A stretch of 64,000 bases of DNA from a beta proteobacterium AAP51. GTDB lineage: Bacteria > Pseudomonadota > Gammaproteobacteria > Burkholderiales > Burkholderiaceae_C. A program made the position numbers and the translations under genes. Where the stretch lies: positions 124,001-188,000 of the forward strand of contig LJHT01000009.1 in assembly GCA_001295905.1 (NCBI GenBank), given 5' to 3'. Below the pieces are notes generated by a model. It made no database searches. It was not told the origin of the DNA and worked only from the letters and a program-made list of their open reading frames with translations. Shown here piece after piece: positions 24,855 through 34,073 of the stretch (positions are counted from its first letter, which is position 1; every line of letters starts with the position of its first letter).

Positions 24855-24942
24855 GCGGTGGCTTTCGGAAACTCAGGGCTGAAGGTGTGAGGGTGGGGGT
24901 GCTGGCGCGCTGCAACCCGCAGGCCCAGGTCGCGCCGTTGTT

Positions 24943-26040
24943 TCATTCGGCGCTGCGAATGGGCACGCGCGGCGCCACCGCGCACATCAGCTCGTAGCCG
25001 ATGGTGCCGGCGGCGTGGGCCACGTCGTCGATGGCCAGCAGGCTGGGCGCGCCGTCGACGGCCGGGCCGTGGCCCCACAGCGTGACTTTGCTGCCCACGC
25101 CGGCCTGCGGCACGGGCGTGAGGTCGACCGCCAGCATGTCCATCGACACCCGGCCCACGGTGCCGGTGCGCACGCCGTCCACCAGCACCGGCGTGTCGCT
25201 GCCGGCATGGCGCGGGTAGCCGTCGGCATAGCCGCAGGCCACGATGCCGATGCGCTGCGCCTGCTGCGCGGTGTAGCTGCTGCCGTAGCCCACGGTGTCG
25301 CCCGGCTGCAGCTGCTGCGTGGCGATGAGGCGCGAGCGCAGCGTCATGGCGGGCTGCAGGCCCCAGTGGTGGATGTCGTGCGAAGGGAAGTCGGGCGCGC
25401 TGCCGTAGGCCATGATGCCGGCGCGCACCCAATCGTTGTTGAGGCCGTGACGCAAGGTCGCCGCGCTGTTGCTCAGGGAACGTTCGCCCGGCAGGTCGTG
25501 CGTGGCGGCGGCGAAGGCGCTGAGCTGGTGGTCCACGCCGCGCGGGCCGTCGGCGTCGCTGAAGTGCGTCATCAGCGAAATCTCGTCCACCTGCGGCAGC
25601 GCGTTCAGGCGCACCCACGCGCTGCGGAAGGCGGCGGGCATGAAGCCCAGGCGGTTCATGCCGCTGTTCATCTTCAGGAACACGCGGTGCGGCTGCTGCG
25701 TCTTGTGCGCGGCCAGCCAGCCGATCTGCTCTTCACAGTGCACCACGTGCCACAGCTGCAGGCGCGAGCACAGTTCCAGGTCGCGCGGCTCGAAGCAGCC
25801 TTCCAGCAGCAGGATGGGGCCGCGCCAGTCCAGCGCGCGCAGCCTCTCGGCTTCGGCCAGGTCGAGCAGCGCAAAACCATCGGCGCCGCGCAGCCCGGCG
25901 AAGGCACGTTCGATGCCGTGGCCGTAGGCGTTGGCCTTCACCACGGCCCACACGCGCGCATCGGGCGCGGCGGCGCGCGCCCGGCCCAGGTTGTGGGCCA
26001 GTGCCGAGACGTGAACCAGGGCTTCGATGGGGCGTGGCAT
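24943..26040 (-). CDS. alr: Alanine racemase
   Basis: A 365-residue PLP enzyme interconverting L- and D-alanine for peptidoglycan. The PLP lysine is K35 in [10 protein letters not shown]. The catalytic tyrosine lies in VGYGSSYTA in the C-terminal domain, followed by the family phrase [10 protein letters not shown] and later [10 protein letters not shown]. Length is typical. The ATG at 26040 starts MPRPIEA; another in-frame ATG four codons upstream is possible. It is divergent from lplT, with 121 bases between. Confidence 0.95.
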   Translation of the reverse strand: MPRPIEALVHVSALAHNLGRARAAAPDARVWAVVKANAYGHGIERAFAGLRGADGFALLDLAEAERLRALDWRGPILLLEGCFEPRDLELCSRLQLWHVVHCEEQIGWLAAHKTQQPHRVFLKMNSGMNRLGFMPAAFRSAWVRLNALPQVDEISLMTHFSDADGPRGVDHQLSAFAAATHDLPGERSLSNSAATLRHGLNNDWVRAGIMAYGSAPDFPSHDIHHWGLQPAMTLRSRLIATQQLQPGDTVGYGSSYTAQQAQRIGIVACGYADGYPRHAGSDTPVLVDGVRTGTVGRVSMDMLAVDLTPVPQAGVGSKVTLWGHGPAVDGAPSLLAIDDVAHAAGTIGYELMCAVAPRVPIRSAE

Positions 26041-26161
26041 GGCTGTCTTCATTCTGCCAGCGGCCCCGGGACGCGAAAGACCGCGTGCTATAACCAGACG
26101 CACAAGAGTTGGAGACACAAGCGCCCGTCATTGGCGAAGGCGCTGCGGTGCGCGCGGCACG

Positions 26162-27436
26162 ATGAAAAAAGGTTTCTCCACCATCATGTCGGCGCAGTTT
26201 TTCAGCTCGCTGGCTGATAACGCATTGCTGGTGGCCGCTGTTGAGCTGCTGCGCCTGGGCCAGGCGCCGGCTTGGCAGGTGCCGGCCCTGGCGCCAATGT
26301 TCGCGCTGTTCTACGTGGTGCTGGCGCCTTTTGTCGGCGCCTTCGCCGACAGCATCCCCAAGGGCCGGGTGATGTTCGTCAGCAATGCCATCAAGATCAC
26401 GGGTTGCCTGCTCATGCTCTTCGGCGGCCACCCGCTGCTGGCCTATGCGGTGGTGGGCATGGGGGCGGCGGCCTACGGGCCGGCCAAGTACGGCATCCTC
26501 ACCGAGTTGCTGCCGCCTTCGCAGCTGGTCAAGGGCAATGGCTGGATCGAGGGCCTGACCATCGCCTCCATCGTGCTGGGCATCCTGCTCGGCGGGCAGC
26601 TCATCGGGCCCGCGCTCTCGCCCCTGCTGCTGGCCTTCGACCTGCCGGGGCTGAACCTGGGCATCAGCACCGCGCCGCAGGCGGCCATTGCCAGCATCGT
26701 GCTGCTCTACCTCGTGGCGGCGGCCTTCAACCTGTTCATTCCGCGCACCAGCGCGCCGCTCATCCCGATGCAGGGCGCCGCGGCGCTGGTGGGCGACTTC
26801 TCGCGCTGCAACAGCCGGCTGTGGGCCGACAAGCTGGGGCAGATCACCCTGGCCACCACCACGCTGCTGTGGGGCATCTTCGGAAACCTGCGGCTCATCG
26901 TGTTCGCCTGGGCCGCGGCTGCGCTGGGCTACGGCACGGCGCAGGCCTCGAACCTGGCCGGCGTGGTGGTCATCGGCTCGGTGATGGGCGCGGTGGCAGC
27001 CTCTTTCACCACGCAGCTCGACCGCGCCACCAACGTCATTCCCATCGCGGTGGGCGTGGGCTTCCTGATGATCGGGCTGGTCTTCATCGACAGCCTGCTC
27101 ACGGCGGTGCCCTTCCTGGTGGTGATGGGCGCCATCTGCGGCTACCTCATCGTGCCGATGAACGCGCTGCTGCAGCACCGCGGCCACAACCTCATGGGCG
27201 CGGGGCGTTCGATCGCAGTGCAGAACTTCAACGAGCAGGCCTGCATCCTGGGCCTGGGTGCGCTTTATGTGCTGATGACACGCTTCGGCCTCTCGGCCTT
27301 CGGCGCCATCACGGTGTTCGGGGTGGTGGTGGCGGTGGTGATGGAACTCATCCGCCGCTGGCACCAGCGCAACACCGTGATACACCGCGAGGAAGTGGAG
27401 CGGCTGCTCGTCATCGCGCGCAGCGATTCGCATTGA
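26162..27436 (+). CDS. lplT: Lysophospholipid transporter LplT
   Basis: A 424-residue major-facilitator protein with about 11-12 membrane segments. The N-terminus M-K-K-G-F-S-T-I-M-S-A-Q-F-F-S-S-L-A-D-N-A is characteristic of LplT, which flips lysophospholipids inward for reacylation. The loop V-G-A-F-A-D-S-I-P-K-G-R-V is the family A-motif. The partner acyltransferase aas is not adjacent, unlike in Escherichia coli. In the 121-base gap to alr a TATAAC lies near 26089, but I cannot pair it with a -35. Confidence 0.9.
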   Translation: MKKGFSTIMSAQFFSSLADNALLVAAVELLRLGQAPAWQVPALAPMFALFYVVLAPFVGAFADSIPKGRVMFVSNAIKITGCLLMLFGGHPLLAYAVVGMGAAAYGPAKYGILTELLPPSQLVKGNGWIEGLTIASIVLGILLGGQLIGPALSPLLLAFDLPGLNLGISTAPQAAIASIVLLYLVAAAFNLFIPRTSAPLIPMQGAAALVGDFSRCNSRLWADKLGQITLATTTLLWGIFGNLRLIVFAWAAAALGYGTAQASNLAGVVVIGSVMGAVAASFTTQLDRATNVIPIAVGVGFLMIGLVFIDSLLTAVPFLVVMGAICGYLIVPMNALLQHRGHNLMGAGRSIAVQNFNEQACILGLGALYVLMTRFGLSAFGAITVFGVVVAVVMELIRRWHQRNTVIHREEVERLLVIARSDSH

Positions 27437-27467
27437 AGCGGCGCGCCTGAAGCCGCAGCCTACGGTC

Positions 27468-28382
27468 GTGCCCGTGCCTGGTCCTTCTGGCGCATCGGGC
27501 CCATCCTCACCACCCGCCCGCCTGCTGGCTTTGCCGGCCCTCGCCCTGGCCTTCAACGCCTTCGTGTGGGGCGTGTCCTGGTGGCCTTTCCGTGAACTGC
27601 AGGCGCGCGGCCTGCACCCGCTCTGGGCCACGGCCTTGATCTACGCGGTGGCCGTGCTGGCCATCACGGGGTGGCGCCCGCAGGCCTGGGGACAGCTGTG
27701 GCGGGCGCGCACGCTGTGGGTGCTGGTGCTGGCCTCGGGCACCACCAACGCGGCCTTCAACTGGGGCGTGACGGTGGGCGACGTGGTGCGCGTGGTGCTG
27801 CTGTTCTACCTGATGCCGTTGTGGGCCGTGCTGCTGGCGCGCCTGCTGCTGAACGAGGCCTTCACGCCGCTGGCCCTGGCCCGTGTGGCGCTGGCGCTGG
27901 CCGGCGCCGCCATCGTGCTGTGGCCTGCGGAAGGGGGCGGCCTGCCGCTGCCGCGCACGCTGCCCGAAGCGCTGGCGGTGCTGGGCGGCTTCAGCTTCGC
28001 GCTGAACAACGTGATGCTCAAGCGCGAGGCCCACCAGCCCGAGGCCGCGCGCGCGCTGGCCATGTTCCTGGGCGGGGTGGTGGTGGCGGGCACGCTGGCC
28101 ACGGCGCTCACGCTGCAGGGCACGGTGGCCACGCCGCCGGTGCCCGCGCCGGCCTGGGTGCTGGGTGCGCTGGCGCTGGCCGCGGCTTTCGTGGCCAGCA
28201 ACCTGGCCCTGCAGTACGGCGCGGCGCGCCTGCCCGCCAACGTGACGGCGGTGGTGATGATCACCGAGGTGCTCTTCGCCAGCCTCTCGGCCGTGCTGCT
28301 GGGCGCCGGGGTGGTGACGCCCGCGCTGGCCCTGGGTGGCGGCTTGATCCTGGCGGCTGCGCTGCTGTCGGTGCGCGGCTGA
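27468..28382 (+). CDS. EamA-family drug/metabolite transporter
   Basis: 304 residues, about ten membrane segments, in two EamA repeats (about 20-145 and 165-302). The phrase FNWGVTVGDVVRVVLLFYLM is typical of this branch, and a conserved Pro-rich turn ends the second repeat. Substrate cannot be told from sequence; relatives export amino acids or metabolites. It begins with GTG, 31 bases after lplT, and may be co-transcribed with it. It converges with the response-regulator gene. Confidence 0.88.
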   Translation: MPVPGPSGASGPSSPPARLLALPALALAFNAFVWGVSWWPFRELQARGLHPLWATALIYAVAVLAITGWRPQAWGQLWRARTLWVLVLASGTTNAAFNWGVTVGDVVRVVLLFYLMPLWAVLLARLLLNEAFTPLALARVALALAGAAIVLWPAEGGGLPLPRTLPEALAVLGGFSFALNNVMLKREAHQPEAARALAMFLGGVVVAGTLATALTLQGTVATPPVPAPAWVLGALALAAAFVASNLALQYGAARLPANVTAVVMITEVLFASLSAVLLGAGVVTPALALGGGLILAAALLSVRG

Positions 28383-28433
28383 AGGCGGGCCGGCGTTCGC
28401 TGCCGGTTTGCGCGCTGTCAGGCCCTCAGGTCC

Positions 28434-29585
28434 TCAGGCCGACGGCGTGCCTTCCACCCGGGCGGCGGGCACGCCCTGGCGCTGCATCAGTTTCTGCAGC
28501 TCGGGCTTGTCCAGAGGTTTGGCCAGGTAGGCGTCGCAGCCGGCCAGCGCACCGCGCACGCGGTCCAGTTCGCTGTGGTGCGCAGACACCAGCACCACCA
28601 CCGCGCTCATCAAGGCCGGCGTCTGCTTGATGCGCTGGCAGAGAGACAGGCCGTCGAGCTGGCTGTCGGGCCCCAGTTCGATGTCGAGGAAGACGAGGTC
28701 GTAGCTTTGCCGCGCCATCAGCGCGAGGGCCCCTTGGCTGGTGGCAGCGCGGTCGATGTCGACCTGCCAGGCGCCCAGCTGCAGTTCGAGGAAGCGCAGG
28801 GCGATGGGGCTGTCGTCCACCAGCAGTGCACGCGGCGTGGGCGGCGGAGCGGGCGGGCGCGGCGGCGGGTTCCTGGCGGGGGGCTTGGCAGCGCGGGCGG
28901 TGGGGCGCCTGGGCGGCGCGGGGGGCTCAGCAAGCAGCGGCGCGGGGTTGGGCAGCGGTGCGACAGGCAGCGGCCCCTCATGAGCGACGAACAGGGCGGT
29001 TGCCGGGTCGGCGGCGGGCGGGGCCGGGTCTGCCGTCGGTTGCGGGTTGCGCAAGGTCAGTGGCGGCACTTCAGTGGCCGCGTCATCGGCCACAGCCGGT
29101 GTTGGCGCAGGCGCTGGGGCCGGCGCAGGTTCTTGGGCCAGCGCGGCCAGCGGCAGGTCGCGCAACAGCGCGTCGCCTTCGGGGTCGGGCGCAGCCACCG
29201 GCGTGCCGCGCCGCTGGCGCGCCAGCTGGATGATGGTGGTCTGCGGCCCGGCGTAGTCGTCGCGCGGTGCGCGGGCACCCAAAGCGCGTGCCACCAGGCC
29301 ATCGAGTTCGCGCATCACGTGCAGCGCGTCGATGGGCCGCATCATCCACGCGCAGCTGCCTTCGGGTGCCTGCTTGCCGATGAAAACGGTTTCGCCCATG
29401 CGCTCGATGGCCTGCACCAGCTGCACCGAGGGGCCGTGGTCGGCGTCGGCCACCAGGAAATCGGCGTCGGTGAGCGTGGGCACCTGCTCGTAGGCCGGGC
29501 TGCGGTTGTGCGCAAGGCGGAAATACGAAGCCAGCGCCTTGCGCTCGAAATCGCTGAAACCGAGGAAGGCGACGCGGTGCGGCAT
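28434..29585 (-). CDS. Response regulator with degenerate N-terminal domain and C-terminal receiver
   Basis: 383 residues. The N-terminal 120 residues look like a receiver fold that has lost its phosphoacceptor site (V-A-F-L-G-F-S-D-F-E-R). A Pro/Ala-rich linker spans about 150-255. A true receiver follows (about 258-375) with acidic pair D-D, phosphoacceptor in VFLDIELG, the Ser of VLVSAHH and Lys of A-Y-L-A-K-P-L. It has no output domain, so it probably acts by protein contacts. No histidine kinase is adjacent. It is divergent from the glutathione peroxidase gene, about 165 bases away. Confidence 0.85.
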   Translation of the reverse strand: MPHRVAFLGFSDFERKALASYFRLAHNRSPAYEQVPTLTDADFLVADADHGPSVQLVQAIERMGETVFIGKQAPEGSCAWMMRPIDALHVMRELDGLVARALGARAPRDDYAGPQTTIIQLARQRRGTPVAAPDPEGDALLRDLPLAALAQEPAPAPAPAPTPAVADDAATEVPPLTLRNPQPTADPAPPAADPATALFVAHEGPLPVAPLPNPAPLLAEPPAPPRRPTARAAKPPARNPPPRPPAPPPTPRALLVDDSPIALRFLELQLGAWQVDIDRAATSQGALALMARQSYDLVFLDIELGPDSQLDGLSLCQRIKQTPALMSAVVVLVSAHHSELDRVRGALAGCDAYLAKPLDKPELQKLMQRQGVPAARVEGTPSA

Positions 29586-29750
29586 AGGAAGGGAGACGGG
29601 GAAGGGCTGGTGCAGACGCGCCAGCGCCGGATGGTGGCGGGCGGCCCGGGTGCTGTCAAACGCCCGTCCAGGGGCTCGCACGGCGGCACGCACAAGGGTT
29701 CTTTGAGGGGCGGCGATAACATGCCGCGCTCACGCCGCACGGGAAGACCC

Positions 29751-30248
29751 ATGACCACCACGCTCTACGATTTCGACGCCGTCAGCATCCAAGGCAAGCC
29801 GGCGCAGTTTTCTGCGCAGCGCGGCAAGGTGGTGCTCATCGTCAACACGGCCAGTGCCTGCGGCTTCACGCCGCAGTTCGCGGGGCTCGAGCAGCTGTGG
29901 AAAGACTATGCCGACCGCGGCCTCGTGGTGGTGGGCTTCCCCAGCAACGAGTTCGGCGGGCAAGACCCGGGCAGCGACACGCAGATCGCCGCCTTCTGCG
30001 AGATGAACTACGGCGTCAGCTTCCCCATGATGGCCAAGACACGCGTGAATGGCAGCGATGCACACCCGCTGTGGCAGTGGCTGAAGGGCGAGAAGCCCGG
30101 CCTGCTGGGCAGTCAGGCCATCAAGTGGAACTTCACCAAGTTCCTGGTCGGCCGCGATGGCCAGGTGATCAAGCGCTACGCCCCCACCGACACCCCCGCC
30201 GGCCTGCGCGGCGACATCGAAAAGGCCCTGGCGGCCCCCGCCCCCTGA
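29751..30248 (+). CDS. Glutathione/thioredoxin peroxidase (BtuE/GPx family)
   Basis: 165 residues. The thioredoxin-fold enzyme reduces peroxides. Catalytic tetrad visible: C37 in NTASACGF, Q71 in F-G-G-Q-D, W126 and N127 in I-K-W-N-F-T-K-F. The active residue is cysteine, not selenocysteine, as usual in bacteria; C83 could be the resolving cysteine of the thioredoxin-dependent type. An in-frame ATG ten codons earlier adds only a basic stretch. It precedes the aminotransferase gene by 11 bases. Confidence 0.93.
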   Translation: MTTTLYDFDAVSIQGKPAQFSAQRGKVVLIVNTASACGFTPQFAGLEQLWKDYADRGLVVVGFPSNEFGGQDPGSDTQIAAFCEMNYGVSFPMMAKTRVNGSDAHPLWQWLKGEKPGLLGSQAIKWNFTKFLVGRDGQVIKRYAPTDTPAGLRGDIEKALAAPAP

Positions 30249-30259
30249 GGAACACGCGC

Positions 30260-31459
30260 ATGAGCTTTTTCAGCCACCTCGAGCCCTACGCGGGCGACCC
30301 CATCCTGAGCCTGAACGAGGCCTTCCAGAAAGACGCGCGCGCCGACAAGGTGAACCTCTCCATCGGCATTTACTTCGACGACGCCGGCCGCATTCCGGTG
30401 CTGGCCAGCGTGAAGCAGGCCGAGGCGCAGATGCTGGCCGAAAGCGGCCCCAAGCCCTACCTGCCCATCGAGGGTTCGGCCGCAGCGCGCCAGGCCGTGC
30501 AGCAGCTCTTGTTCGGCCCCGCGCACGAGGCCGTGCGCAGCGGCAGCATCGCCACGCTGCAGACCGTGGGCAGCAGCGGCGGCCTGCGGGTGGGGGCCGA
30601 TTTCATCAAGCGCTGGCTGCCCGGCAGCGCGCTGTGGGTGAGCGACCCCACCTGGGACAACCACCGCGCGATGTTCGAAGGCGCCGGCATCACGGTGCAC
30701 ACCTACCCCTACTACGAACCGAAGACAGGCGGCCTGGCCTTCGACGCCATGCTGGCCACGCTGCGCACCCTGCCCGCACGCAGCGTGGTGTTGCTGCACG
30801 CCTGCTGCCACAACCCCACGGGCGTGGACCTCACGCCTGCGCAGTGGCAGGCCCTGGTGCCGGTGCTGCGTGAACGCGAGCTGCTGCCCTACCTGGACCT
30901 GGCCTACCAGGGCTATGGCGACGGCATCGAGGAAGACGCCTACGCCGTGCGCCTGCTGGCCGCCGAGGGCCTGAGCTTCTTCGTCGCCAACAGCTTCAGC
31001 AAGAGCATGAGCGTCTACGGCGAACGCGCCGGCGCCTTGAGCGTGGTGTGCCCCACCGCGGCCGAGGCCGAGCTGGTGCTGGGCCAGCTGAAGGCCACGG
31101 TGCGGCGCAACTACAGCAGCCCGGCCCTGCATGCCGCCGGCATCGTCAGCCGGGTGCTTTCGGACCCCGAGCTGCGCCGCAGCTGGGAGGCCGAGGTGGG
31201 CGGCATGCGCGAGCGCATCGCCAGCATGCGCCGCGCGCTGCACGGCGTGCTGTCGGCCAAGAAGCCGGGGCGCGATTTCGGCTACTTCCTCACCCAGCGC
31301 GGCATGTTCAGCTACACCGGGCTGAGCGCGGCCCAGGTGGACCGGCTGCGCGAAGAGTTCGGCGTCTACCTGGTGCGCAGCGGGCGCCTGTGCGTGGCCG
31401 GGCTGAACACGGGGAACGTGGAACGCACCGCAGTGGCGATGGCCGCCGTCATCGACTGA
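30260..31459 (+). CDS. tyrB: Aromatic/aspartate amino acid aminotransferase (class I, TyrB/AspC type)
   Basis: A 399-residue PLP-dependent transaminase. N-terminal MSFFSHLEPYAGDPILSLNE matches the Ia family. The cofactor site is seen as V-S-D-P-T-W-D-N-H, then LLHACCHNPTGVDLT, then Y-L-D-L-A-Y-Q-G-Y-G, with the Schiff-base lysine in NSFSKSMSVYGERAG and the substrate Arg near RSGRLCVAGLN. It converts tyrosine, phenylalanine or aspartate to the 2-oxo acid. TyrB versus AspC specificity cannot be settled by eye. Confidence 0.92.
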   Translation: MSFFSHLEPYAGDPILSLNEAFQKDARADKVNLSIGIYFDDAGRIPVLASVKQAEAQMLAESGPKPYLPIEGSAAARQAVQQLLFGPAHEAVRSGSIATLQTVGSSGGLRVGADFIKRWLPGSALWVSDPTWDNHRAMFEGAGITVHTYPYYEPKTGGLAFDAMLATLRTLPARSVVLLHACCHNPTGVDLTPAQWQALVPVLRERELLPYLDLAYQGYGDGIEEDAYAVRLLAAEGLSFFVANSFSKSMSVYGERAGALSVVCPTAAEAELVLGQLKATVRRNYSSPALHAAGIVSRVLSDPELRRSWEAEVGGMRERIASMRRALHGVLSAKKPGRDFGYFLTQRGMFSYTGLSAAQVDRLREEFGVYLVRSGRLCVAGLNTGNVERTAVAMAAVID

Positions 31460-31504
31460 AAGCCCAGGCGGCAGCCGGCGCGGGCAGCCCCGCCATGGCC
31501 GCGC

Positions 31505-32446
31505 TCAGCCGCGGTTGTCTGCCGCCACCGCCCGCACCTGCTCGCGCAGCCAGCGATGCGCCGGCGTGCTGTCGTGGCGCAGGTGCCAGAGCATCTCCAC
31601 CGTCACCGGGCCCATCGCGAAGGGCAGTTCGCTGATGCGCAGCTGGGGGCCGTAGCCGGTGGCCGGCACGAAACCTTCGGGCAGTACCGTGAGCAGGTCG
31701 CTCTGCGCCACCACGCGCCCGGCGGTGAAGAACTGGTTCACCGTCAGCACCACGCGCCGCTGCCGGCCCAGGCCCTGCAGCGCCAGGTCGACATAGCCGA
31801 AGGCGCGGCCTGAAAAGCTCACCAGCAGGTGGTGGGCCTGGCAGTAACTGTCCAGCGTGAGGGGCGCTGCGGCCAGCGGGTGGCCGGCGCGCATCACGCA
31901 GACATAGCGGGTTTCGTAGAGGCGGGCGTGGCGCAGCAGGCTGTCCTGGCCGCGGGCCACCACCTCGGCCACGGTTTCGGGGAAGAAGCCCACGGCGAGG
32001 TCGGCCTCGCCGCTGTCCAGCAGCCGGCGGGGGTCGCGCGTGGTCAGCGGCAGCACGCGCAGGTTCACCTGCGCGGCGCTCTGCTCGATGCGTGCCACCA
32101 GGCCCGGGGCCAGCACGGCGGCCGTGGCGTCGGCCATCGCGATGCGCAGCTGCACGGCATCACGCTGTGGGTTGAAGTCTTCCGGCGCCAGGGCCTGGCG
32201 CAGCGCGCCCAGCGCTTCACGCACCTGGGGCCACAGGGCTTCGGCCATGGGCGTAGGCTTCATGCCGTGGGCGCTGCGCACGAACAGTTCTTCGCCCACG
32301 GCGTCGTGCAGGCGTTTGAGCGCGTGGCTGACGGCCGGCTGTGTCATCGCCAGCGCAGCGGCGGCGCGCGTGAGGCTGCCTTCGCTCATCACGGCGTCCA
32401 GCACGCGCAGCAGGTTCAGGTCGAGGGTGCGGAAGTTGAGGGGCAT
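31505..32446 (-). CDS. LysR-family transcriptional regulator
   Basis: 313 residues. N-terminal winged helix-turn-helix: DLNLLRVLDAVMSEGSLTRA then ALAMTQPAVSHALKRLHDAV. The effector-binding domain follows (about 95-300). The start at 32446 begins MPLNFRTLDLN; longer starts at 32473 and 32479 are in frame. It belongs to the NodD-like subgroup by the phrase M-T-Q-P-A-V-S-H-A-L-K-R-L. It is divergent from a small gene at 32561 and probably controls it and itself through the palindrome between them. Confidence 0.92.
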   Translation of the reverse strand: MPLNFRTLDLNLLRVLDAVMSEGSLTRAAAALAMTQPAVSHALKRLHDAVGEELFVRSAHGMKPTPMAEALWPQVREALGALRQALAPEDFNPQRDAVQLRIAMADATAAVLAPGLVARIEQSAAQVNLRVLPLTTRDPRRLLDSGEADLAVGFFPETVAEVVARGQDSLLRHARLYETRYVCVMRAGHPLAAAPLTLDSYCQAHHLLVSFSGRAFGYVDLALQGLGRQRRVVLTVNQFFTAGRVVAQSDLLTVLPEGFVPATGYGPQLRISELPFAMGPVTVEMLWHLRHDSTPAHRWLREQVRAVAADNRG

Positions 32447-32487
32447 GACCTGCGTTTCGTGAATATCAGCCATGCGCATTATTCACT

Positions 32488-32515
32488 TGTGCGTACTTCG
32501 GGTTAACCCTAAGAT
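32488..32515 (+). promoter_or_regulatory. Possible promoter and operator between LysR and the small divergent gene
   Basis: TTGTGC (32488-32493) and TAAGAT (32510-32515) are 16 bases apart and could be -35 and -10 for the gene at 32561. A perfect palindrome GGGTTAACCC (32500-32509) fills the spacer, where a bound LysR protein could block or alter polymerase. Inference from pattern only. Confidence 0.3.
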
Positions 32516-32560
32516 ACGGCCCATGGCGCCCGACCTGGGCGCCGCTAGAAGGGAAATGCC

Positions 32561-32812
32561 ATGAGCACCATCACCGTCCAGTCGCCGATCAAGGTGGCCA
32601 CGCCCCGCGGCGCGACTTTCGCCGTCGCCGTGGTCATGGGTGTGCTGCGCTGGCTGGAAGCCACCCAGCGTGCGCGCGCCGAGCGCCGCGTGCAGGCGGC
32701 CCGCCTAGCCGAAGCCGCCGAGTTGCGCAGCTACGCCCTGCGTTTCGCCCGCCACGACCCGCGTTTCACCAGCGACCTGCTGGCCGCCGCCGACCGCCAC
32801 GAGCGCGGCTGA
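32561..32812 (+). CDS. Small hypothetical protein divergent from LysR
   Basis: 83 residues, family not recognised. A mildly hydrophobic stretch (about 18-32, G-A-T-F-A-V-A-V-V-M-G-V-L-R-W) precedes an Arg/Ala-rich helix (TQRARAERRVQAARLAEAAE) and an acidic/basic tail, so it may be a membrane-associated helical protein. It has the ribosome site AGAAGGG at the right distance. The divergent LysR gene probably regulates it. Confidence 0.7.
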   Translation: MSTITVQSPIKVATPRGATFAVAVVMGVLRWLEATQRARAERRVQAARLAEAAELRSYALRFARHDPRFTSDLLAAADRHERG

Positions 32813-32820
32813 GCCCGCGC

Positions 32821-32883
32821 GTGCAAGGCCGGAAGGCCTTGCACGGCTGGCGAAGGCCCGAACGCGATTTCACGCGATCGGGC
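32821..32883. repeat. Double-hairpin repeat, copy 1 (bidirectional terminator-like)
   Basis: Two stems lie in the gap between convergent genes. The first is GTGCAAGGCC-GGAA-GGCCTTGCAC (32821-32844). The second pairs GCCCGAACGCG (32856-32866) with CGCGATCGGGC (32873-32883) with one mismatch. The second stem and its flanks (CGAAGGCCCGA, TCACGCG, TCGGGCTGAG) recur almost unchanged at 53780-53815, also between convergent genes. Confidence 0.6.
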
Positions 32884-32899
32884 TGAGCCCGCAACCAGA

Positions 32900-33943
32900 T
32901 CAGGCCGCCCGCAGCCGCCGGGCGTCGGAACGCATCAACTCGCCGTAGAGGTTCTTCGGGTCGGCCATCTCCGGAATGAGATCGATCACCTGGCCCAGGC
33001 CCAAGGGCGCGGCCAGCGCGCCCATCAGGCGCAGAGCGGCGAAGTCTTCCAGTGCAAAACCCACCGAGTCGAACACCGTCACCTCGGCGTCGCTGCGCCG
33101 GCCGGGCGCCTGCCCGGTGAGCACGCGCCAGAGCTCGGTGACGGGAAACTCGGCCGGCATCTGCTGCAAGTCGCCTTCGATGCGGGTTTGCGGCTCGTAC
33201 TCCACGAACACCCGGGCCGCTTCCAGCACCCCGGGGTGCAGTTCCGTCTTGCCCGGGCAATCGCCGCCCACGCCGTTGATGTGCATGCCGGGCGCGAGCA
33301 TCTCGGGCGTCAGGATGGTGGCGTTGCGCTTGTCGGCCGTGACGGTGGTGACGATGTCGGCCCCTTGCACCGCTTCGGCAGTACTGGCGCAGACCACGGT
33401 CTTCAAGCCCGGCACGTCGCGCAGATGGCGCTGCAGGCGTGCGGTGGCGGCCGGGTCGGTGTCGAATAGACGAAGCGTCTGGATGCCCACCAAGTGATGG
33501 AAAGCCAGTGCCTGGAACTCGCTCTGGGCGCCGTTGCCGATGAGCGCCATCGTGCGCGAACCCGGCCTGGCCAGCGCCTGCGCGGCCAGCACCGAGGTGG
33601 CAGCGGTGCGCATGGCGGTAGTGAGTGTGAGCTCACTCAGCAGCAGCGGGCGGCCCGTGGCCACCTCGGCCAGCACGCCGAAGGCCATCACCGTGGGCAG
33701 GCCCTGCAGGCCGTTGGCCGGGTGACCGTTCACGTACTTGAAGCTGTAGTGGGTGGCGTCGGCCACCGGCATCAGTTCGATCACACCTGAGCGCGAATGG
33801 CTGGCCAGGCGCGGCACCTTGTCGAATTCGGGCCAACGGCGGAATTCGGCGCCGATGCCGGCGACCAGCTGGCGCAGCACTTCGGGCAGTCCGTGGGCGG
33901 CCACGATGCGGGCGATGTCCTGGGTGGTGAGCAAGGTGGTCAT
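32900..33943 (-). CDS. Ornithine cyclodeaminase/mu-crystallin family protein
   Basis: 347 residues. The family uses NAD(H) to convert ornithine to proline or to reduce ketimines. NAD site G-N-G-A-Q-S-E-F-Q-A-L-A-F, then D-T-D-P, is intact. The active-site phrase INGVGGDCPGKTELHP contains the conserved Asp and Lys of true ornithine cyclodeaminases, and YKYVNGHPANG is seen as Y-S-F-K-Y-V-N-G-H-P. Divergent from an Lrp/AsnC regulator, which probably controls it in response to an amino acid. Confidence 0.9.
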   Translation of the reverse strand: MTTLLTTQDIARIVAAHGLPEVLRQLVAGIGAEFRRWPEFDKVPRLASHSRSGVIELMPVADATHYSFKYVNGHPANGLQGLPTVMAFGVLAEVATGRPLLLSELTLTTAMRTAATSVLAAQALARPGSRTMALIGNGAQSEFQALAFHHLVGIQTLRLFDTDPAATARLQRHLRDVPGLKTVVCASTAEAVQGADIVTTVTADKRNATILTPEMLAPGMHINGVGGDCPGKTELHPGVLEAARVFVEYEPQTRIEGDLQQMPAEFPVTELWRVLTGQAPGRRSDAEVTVFDSVGFALEDFAALRLMGALAAPLGLGQVIDLIPEMADPKNLYGELMRSDARRLRAA

Positions 33944-34073
33944 GGGGAACTCCGAGGTTCGAAGAGGCAGAACGCCATTGTTCGAGCCTCGGCTGGTAAT
34001 CGGAAGCAGCAAAAGTGTCTTGTTCTGGCCAGCTTTCTGGCGAAAGGGCAGGGATAGATGGCAAAATGCGCAG
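33944..34073. promoter_or_regulatory. Divergent ocd/lrp control region
   Basis: The 130 bases hold related half-sites, TTCGAAGAGGC (about 33958) and GTTCGAGCCTC (about 33980), in inverted orientation, and the region is richer in A+T than its surroundings. This is the likely binding region of the Lrp-type protein. No clear -35/-10 pair was found. Confidence 0.3.
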
